DNA from: Prevotellaceae bacterium UBA1716
GTDB taxonomy: Bacteria > Bacteroidota > Bacteroidia > Bacteroidales > Bacteroidaceae
Direction: 5' to 3'
Assembly (NCBI GenBank): GCA_002317225.1
Contig: DCIW01000198.1
Coordinates: 1-10,038 of the forward strand
Length of the DNA stretch: 10,038 nt
The notes under the pieces are model-generated. The model searched no databases and was not told the DNA's origin. It saw only the letters and a program-made list of their open reading frames with translations. How positions within the stretch are numbered: the stretch's first letter is position 1; each line of letters opens with the position of its first letter. The translations under genes and the position numbers were made by a program. This document shows, piece after piece, positions 6,211 to 10,038 of this stretch.

Positions 6211-7254
6211 ATGGCTGAAGATTTCGACATAAGAGAACAACGCTCCAAGCAAGACAAAGACTTCGAGAACGCCCTTCGTCCGCTCCGCTTTGAAGATTTC
6301 AGCGGTCAGGCGAAAGTGGTGGAGAATCTTGGAATCTTCGTTGAGGCTGCAAAGTATCGTGGCGAACCACTCGACCACGTGCTGCTTCATGGACCTCCGG
6401 GACTTGGTAAGACTACGCTCTCGAATATCATAGCAAACGAACTTGGAGTAGGTTTCAAGGTTACATCGGGTCCTGTACTCGACAAACCAGGTGACCTTGC
6501 AGGTATCCTTACTTCGCTTGAGGAGAATGATGTGCTCTTCATTGATGAGATACACCGACTTTCTCCTGTGGTCGAGGAATACCTCTATTCTGCAATGGAG
6601 GACTACCGTATCGATATCATGATTGATAAGGGCCCTTCTGCACGCTCCATCCAGATAGACCTGAACCCATTCACCCTTGTTGGTGCAACAACGCGTTCAG
6701 GCCTTCTTACAGCGCCTCTCAGAGCACGTTTCGGTATCAATCTACATCTCGAATACTACGATGCAGAGACTTTGCAGAAGATTATCCTTCGTTCGGCAAG
6801 ACTTCTTAATGTTCCATGCGATTTCGATGCAGCGGGAGAGATTGCTTCGCGTTCTCGTGGCACACCTCGTATTGCGAACGCTTTGCTTCGTCGAGTTCGA
6901 GACTTTGCACAGGTAAAGGGAAATGGTACTATCGACCTCCGTATCGCCCATATAGCCCTCGAAGCACTCAATATTGATAAGTTCGGTCTTGATGAGATTG
7001 ACAACAAGCTTCTGCTCACTATCATCGATAAGTTCAAGGGTGGTCCAGTGGGCATTGGAACCATCGCAACTGCTATCGGCGAAGACCCAGGTACTGTGGA
7101 GGAAGTTTACGAACCGTTCCTTATCAAGGAAGGTTTCATCAAGCGTACCCCTCGTGGTCGCGAAGTGACAGAACTCGCTTATAAGCATCTTGGCAGAAGT
7201 CCTTGGGTGAATCCAAATGATAAAACAGGAATGAAAAATATGTTTGACTTATGA
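6211..7254 (+). CDS. ruvB: Holliday junction branch migration ATPase RuvB
   Basis: RuvB is the hexameric AAA+ motor that, with RuvA, drives branch migration of Holliday junctions in recombination and fork repair before RuvC cuts. Visible marks are LRPLRFEDFSGQ at the N-terminus, Walker A GPPGLGKTT (61-69, K67), Walker B FIDEIHRL (D112, E113), sensor 1 in GATTRSGLL, the arginine-finger region LRARFG (R173), sensor 2 GTPRIANALLRRVRD (R220), and a winged-helix DNA-binding end with EEVYEPFLIKEGFIKRTPRGR. Its 347 residues are normal for the family. The ATG lies 28 bases after the argF' stop with a double hairpin between. Its last codons overlap the next ATG by four bases (ATGA), which suggests translational coupling. 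No SOS-type operator is visible upstream, and neither ruvA nor ruvC lies in the window. Confidence 0.98.
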   Translation: MAEDFDIREQRSKQDKDFENALRPLRFEDFSGQAKVVENLGIFVEAAKYRGEPLDHVLLHGPPGLGKTTLSNIIANELGVGFKVTSGPVLDKPGDLAGILTSLEENDVLFIDEIHRLSPVVEEYLYSAMEDYRIDIMIDKGPSARSIQIDLNPFTLVGATTRSGLLTAPLRARFGINLHLEYYDAETLQKIILRSARLLNVPCDFDAAGEIASRSRGTPRIANALLRRVRDFAQVKGNGTIDLRIAHIALEALNIDKFGLDEIDNKLLLTIIDKFKGGPVGIGTIATAIGEDPGTVEEVYEPFLIKEGFIKRTPRGREVTELAYKHLGRSPWVNPNDKTGMKNMFDL

Positions 7255-7928
7255 AAAAGGCATTCTTTCTACTTTTAATAATGTTCGTGGGCGTACATGT
7301 TCACGCGCAAAAGATCTCTATCCTTGGCGATTCATACTCTACATACGGAGGTTATGTGTCTCCTGATTGGAACCTTGCTTGGTATAATGGCAATGATGGT
7401 GGAGATAAGTCCGCTCACAATGATGTGAATGATGTAGAACAGACTTGGTGGCGACTTCTTTGCAAGGAGATGGGTTATAAGATTGAGAAGAATAACTCGT
7501 TCTCTGGTTCAACAGTTTGCTATACAGGTTATGGTAAGAATGATTACTCCGATCGTGCTTTTATCACTCGTATGTGCAATCTTGGCAATCCTGATATCAT
7601 CTTCGTGTTTGGAGGAACAAACGATGCTTGGGCTAAATCCCCAGTAGGCAATTATCTTCACGAAGGTTGGACTCGCAAGGATCTCTATTCATTCCGTCCT
7701 GCTTTCTGCTATATGATGTGGTATCTCAAGCAGAACTATCCTAATGTCCGCATTATCAATATCTGCAACAGCGAACTCTCCGATGAAGTAACTGAAACAG
7801 AAGCAAAGGTATGCGAATATTACGGTATCACAAACGTACAACTTAAGGATGTTGAGAAGCAGTGGGGACATCCTTCACAAAAGGGTATGCGTGCAATATG
7901 CGACCAATTGAAGGCCGTATTGAAGTAA
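7251..7928 (+). CDS. Secreted SGNH/GDSL-family hydrolase
   Basis: A 225-residue putative esterase or acylhydrolase of the SGNH fold. Residues 1-19 form a signal peptide (Lys-Lys, a hydrophobic run, then HVHA before Q20); there is no lipobox, so a soluble periplasmic or exported protein is expected. Block I is ILGDSYST with nucleophile S28, the Asn block is GGTNDAW with N124, and the histidine block is GHPSQKG with H207. The usual Asp three residues before the His is Gln (Q204); E202 or D200 are nearby candidates, or the enzyme works as a Ser-His pair. The start ATG overlaps the ruvB stop by four bases, so translation is likely coupled to ruvB. The substrate is unknown. The following porin and second esterase favour ester groups on glycans or lipids of the envelope or diet, by inference. 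Confidence 0.85.
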   Translation: MKKAFFLLLIMFVGVHVHAQKISILGDSYSTYGGYVSPDWNLAWYNGNDGGDKSAHNDVNDVEQTWWRLLCKEMGYKIEKNNSFSGSTVCYTGYGKNDYSDRAFITRMCNLGNPDIIFVFGGTNDAWAKSPVGNYLHEGWTRKDLYSFRPAFCYMMWYLKQNYPNVRIINICNSELSDEVTETEAKVCEYYGITNVQLKDVEKQWGHPSQKGMRAICDQLKAVLK

Positions 7929-7990
7929 AAGGAATTAGCAAGTGTTCAATTAATAAATAATAGAAAAATAACCCAAAACAAAAATAGCTA
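7929..7990 (+). other. A-rich spacer before the porin gene
   Basis: These 62 bases hold no convincing hairpin or TAnnTTTG promoter. The part nearest the porin ATG is strongly A-rich and lacks a Shine-Dalgarno sequence, as is common for Bacteroidetes translation starts. Read-through from the hydrolase gene is the simplest expression route. Confidence 0.5.
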
Positions 7991-9169
7991 ATGAAGATTA
8001 GAATTTCTGTGTTGGCGGTGCTTTTTGCGCTACCAATATTTAAGATGATGGCTCAGGGTGAACTTGGTTTCGGTGAAACTGATGATGCATCGCAGAGCCT
8101 TTACGAACGTGTGGCAAATATTGAGCAGAAGTTTAAGGCATTCAATGTGTATGTGAACTTCGCTGGTAATCTCAACACCCAACAAGAAGCGGAAGGCGAA
8201 CCATGGAAGACTGGTTTCAAGGCACGACAATTACGTTTGGAGTTGAAGGGACAGATTGGAGAGAAGTTCTACTATCGTGTTCGCCAACGTCTTAACAAGA
8301 GCAATACAGCTCTCAGCGATGGACTTGCAAAGGCAACAGACTATATGATGGTAGGTTACCGTTTCGATCCTAAATGGCTTGTTTCCGTAGGTAAGATGGG
8401 TCAGTACTTCGGTGGTTTCGAGTTTGACCAGAATGGTATCTATGTATATCAGGCATCGGATATCAACAACAATGCTGATGGTAGCAAACTGGGTACTGCA
8501 GTCACATGGACTCCTATCAAGGGGCAGCAGTTTGTTGCTCAGGTGACAGCAGCATACAACGATAAACTCGAGAACGAATATGCGGGTATCACAGCACAGG
8601 GCATCAAGGCTTCGAATGCACCTCTTACTTATGTAGGCAACTGGGCGGGTACTTTCTCCGATGGACTTTTCCGAACAAAGTATTCGTTCCTTCATCGTAA
8701 TCTTGCAAAAAGCAATGGTTCGAATGTAGTTGTGCTTGGCCATTCGATCAATGGCAAATGGGGTAGGGTATTCTTCGACTATGCTTACGAGCATGACGAC
8801 TTCGACTTTATGCGATTCTGCTCCACAGAGGCATCCTCTTACCTCGCTCCTAATCAGAAGTGGCTTACCGACCTCTCATACCATAGCATCGTAGCTCGTA
8901 CTGATGTCAAAATCAATCCTCACCTCATCGTATGGGGCGAAGGAATGTTCCAGACAGCAAGTTGCGGATCAGTTGCCGAACTCAACGGCTTCCGCAAGCA
9001 CTACAACTATATGGCTGGTATTGAATATGTTCCTGATCCAAGTTACAAGATTCGCTATACTCTCAATTATCAAGGTCAGTATTTCGATTATTCAAGCAAA
9101 TGTGGCATTCCTGACCGTACAACCAACAAGATCGAAATCGGTGTTCTTTGTCGTATAAAGTGCTTCTAA
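7991..9169 (+). CDS. OprO/OprP-like outer-membrane porin
   Basis: A 392-residue beta-barrel protein resembling the Porin_O_P family (OprO/OprP, described as phosphate-selective in Pseudomonas). A signal peptide occupies residues 1-21 (cleavage after MMA, before Q22). A short amphipathic stretch follows near 37-50 (SLYERVANIEQKFKAF), which could form a small trimeric helix region. The rest is alternating polar and aromatic strands such as ARQLRLELKGQIGEKFYYRVR, YMMVGYRFDPKWLVSVGKMG and KIEIGVLCRIKCF. The protein ends in Phe, the usual outer-membrane assembly signal. QYFGGFEFDQNG and WTPIKGQQFVAQVTAAYND are typical barrel segments. Whether it passes phosphate, other anions or sugars cannot be told. 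Its place between two secreted hydrolases suggests uptake of their products, by inference only. Confidence 0.85.
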   Translation: MKIRISVLAVLFALPIFKMMAQGELGFGETDDASQSLYERVANIEQKFKAFNVYVNFAGNLNTQQEAEGEPWKTGFKARQLRLELKGQIGEKFYYRVRQRLNKSNTALSDGLAKATDYMMVGYRFDPKWLVSVGKMGQYFGGFEFDQNGIYVYQASDINNNADGSKLGTAVTWTPIKGQQFVAQVTAAYNDKLENEYAGITAQGIKASNAPLTYVGNWAGTFSDGLFRTKYSFLHRNLAKSNGSNVVVLGHSINGKWGRVFFDYAYEHDDFDFMRFCSTEASSYLAPNQKWLTDLSYHSIVARTDVKINPHLIVWGEGMFQTASCGSVAELNGFRKHYNYMAGIEYVPDPSYKIRYTLNYQGQYFDYSSKCGIPDRTTNKIEIGVLCRIKCF

Positions 9170-9249
9170 TCATAGTATTGTTGTCTAGTAAACTTTATTA
9201 TATCCAATGTGTTAATAATTTTTTATCAACTTAACTATTTCTTATTTTA
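9170..9249 (+). other. AT-rich spacer with a weak inverted repeat
   Basis: GTTAATAA (9211-9218) and TTATCAAC (9223-9230) pair at 7 of 8 positions around a TTTT loop, followed by T-rich sequence up to the next ATG. It could be a weak terminator or attenuator that lowers expression of the esterase relative to the porin. No TAnnTTTG promoter is visible. Confidence 0.3.
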
Positions 9250-10038
9250 ATGAAAAAACTTATTTTTCTTGCTTTTGTACTATTGAATGTGGTTTGTGCA
9301 AAAGCAAACAATGAAACATCTCAAGCAACAATGTTTACTGAGGTGTTTAGCAGTTGCGTATTGAGTGCAAATGCAGATATTGATGAGGCTTTGGAAGCGG
9401 AATACAAAGAAGTTTATCAAAAGGCTTACGACCTTGTTGAAGAGTGGAAGGACTTCCCTGGAATGGCAGACCGTAAGGACTTCAAGAATCTCAAGACTTA
9501 TGTTGCATTATATGCACCTGAAAAGGTAACTGATGAGTCAAAGATGAATACAGCCATCACTACCTTAAAGACGAGAACCGAAAAGTTTGAGGCGCTTCTT
9601 GATAGTCTTTATAATGTGAAGACAAGTATCATAGACCCAACAGCGGGCGTTGATCCTAATTTCCATATCTACCTCTGTTTTGGACAGTCGAACATGCAAG
9701 GTTCTGCTCCTATCGAAGCTGTGGATAAGGAATATGTCGACCCTCGTTTTGTGATGATGGCAGCAGTTGATATGACCACTTCAAAGCGAACTGCAGGTAA
9801 TTGGTACACGGCATATCCTCCACTTTGTCGTCAAGACACTTACCTCACTCCACTCGATTATTTTGGTCGTGATATGGTGGCAAATCTCCCTGAAGAGATT
9901 AAGGTGGGTGTGATAAATGTGGCAGTTGGAGGTGCAAGCATCAAACTCTTCGACCAAGAACTCACTGCTTCGCAAATAGAATCAGCTCAAGATTGGTTTA
10001 AGAATTGGTGCAAACCTTATGACAACGACCCTTACAAG
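9250..10038 (+). CDS. Secreted SASA-domain carbohydrate esterase, 3' end missing
   Basis: An open frame from ATG at 9250 to the window edge gives 263 codons without a stop, so the gene continues. The first 19 residues form a signal peptide (Lys-Lys, hydrophobic core, AKA before N20). Residues about 20-135 are mostly acidic and helical and contain no domain I recognise. From about 138 a SASA (sialate O-acetylesterase/CE6-like) domain begins: FHIYLCFGQSNMQG with nucleophile S147, then WYTAYPPL, TPLDYFGRDM, and VGVINVAVGGASI with the oxyanion-type GG at 227-228. The Asp-x-x-His block should lie beyond the edge. Relatives remove acetyl groups from xylan, sialic acid or other glycans; the substrate is not readable here. 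It is 80 bases after the porin gene. The start is supported by the signal peptide. Confidence 0.85.
   Translation, partial: MKKLIFLAFVLLNVVCAKANNETSQATMFTEVFSSCVLSANADIDEALEAEYKEVYQKAYDLVEEWKDFPGMADRKDFKNLKTYVALYAPEKVTDESKMNTAITTLKTRTEKFEALLDSLYNVKTSIIDPTAGVDPNFHIYLCFGQSNMQGSAPIEAVDKEYVDPRFVMMAAVDMTTSKRTAGNWYTAYPPLCRQDTYLTPLDYFGRDMVANLPEEIKVGVINVAVGGASIKLFDQELTASQIESAQDWFKNWCKPYDNDPYK

Noticed and set aside
7251..7310. Lipoprotein signal on the SGNH hydrolase
   Set aside because: No Cys in a lipobox context follows the hydrophobic run; the AHA-type end before Q20 fits ordinary signal peptidase cleavage.
9170..9249. Separate promoter for the SASA esterase
   Set aside because: No TAnnTTTG element is present in the spacer; only general AT-richness suggests one.
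9250..9310. Lipoprotein signal on the SASA esterase (Cys at residue 16)
   Set aside because: The context NVVC lacks the small residue expected before a lipobox Cys, while AKA before N20 is a good signal peptidase I site.

Overview
The window looks like a chromosomal segment of a Bacteroidales bacterium, most likely of the Prevotella group. Four things point there. The arginine-pathway enzyme is of the N-succinylornithine carbamoyltransferase type known from Bacteroides. The clearest promoter has the Bacteroidetes form (TTG, about 20 bases, TAnnTTTG). Start codons have A-rich leaders and no Shine-Dalgarno sequence. The porin is an outer-membrane family common in this group. The genus is inferred from resemblance only.

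All eight genes lie on the + strand, and no spacer reaches 300 bases (the longest is 177). In order they are: the 3' part of a NupG-type nucleoside/H+ symporter (1-1118); a spacer with a long stem-loop followed by a Bacteroidetes promoter; a single WecG/TagA/CpsF (GT26) glycosyltransferase (1296-2027) closed by a good hairpin terminator; a PfkB-family sugar kinase (2093-3016); a 112-base AT-rich spacer of facing 8-base repeats; a DEAD-box RNA helicase with a DbpA-type RNA-binding domain and an Arg/Ser-rich tail (3129-5141); N-succinylornithine carbamoyltransferase (5148-6182); RuvB (6211-7254); a secreted SGNH hydrolase (7251-7928); an OprO/OprP-like porin (7991-9169); and the first 263 codons of a secreted SASA-domain carbohydrate esterase (9250 to the window edge).

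From the helicase onward the spacings are 6, 28, -4, 62 and 80 bases with no convincing internal promoter, so 3129-10038 may be one long transcription unit. It mixes housekeeping roles (RNA remodelling, arginine synthesis, Holliday-junction migration) with a cell-envelope group of hydrolase, porin and esterase. The last three could serve uptake and deacetylation of acylated glycans; that is inference from adjacency.

I found no tRNA, rRNA, CRISPR array, phage gene, transposase or recognisable defence system. The least ordinary signals are the facing octamer arrays in front of a TTG-started helicase, the repeat-built Arg/Ser tail with its shifted codon use, the two competing hairpins between the carbamoyltransferase and ruvB, and an unassigned helical region of about 115 residues at the front of the last esterase.
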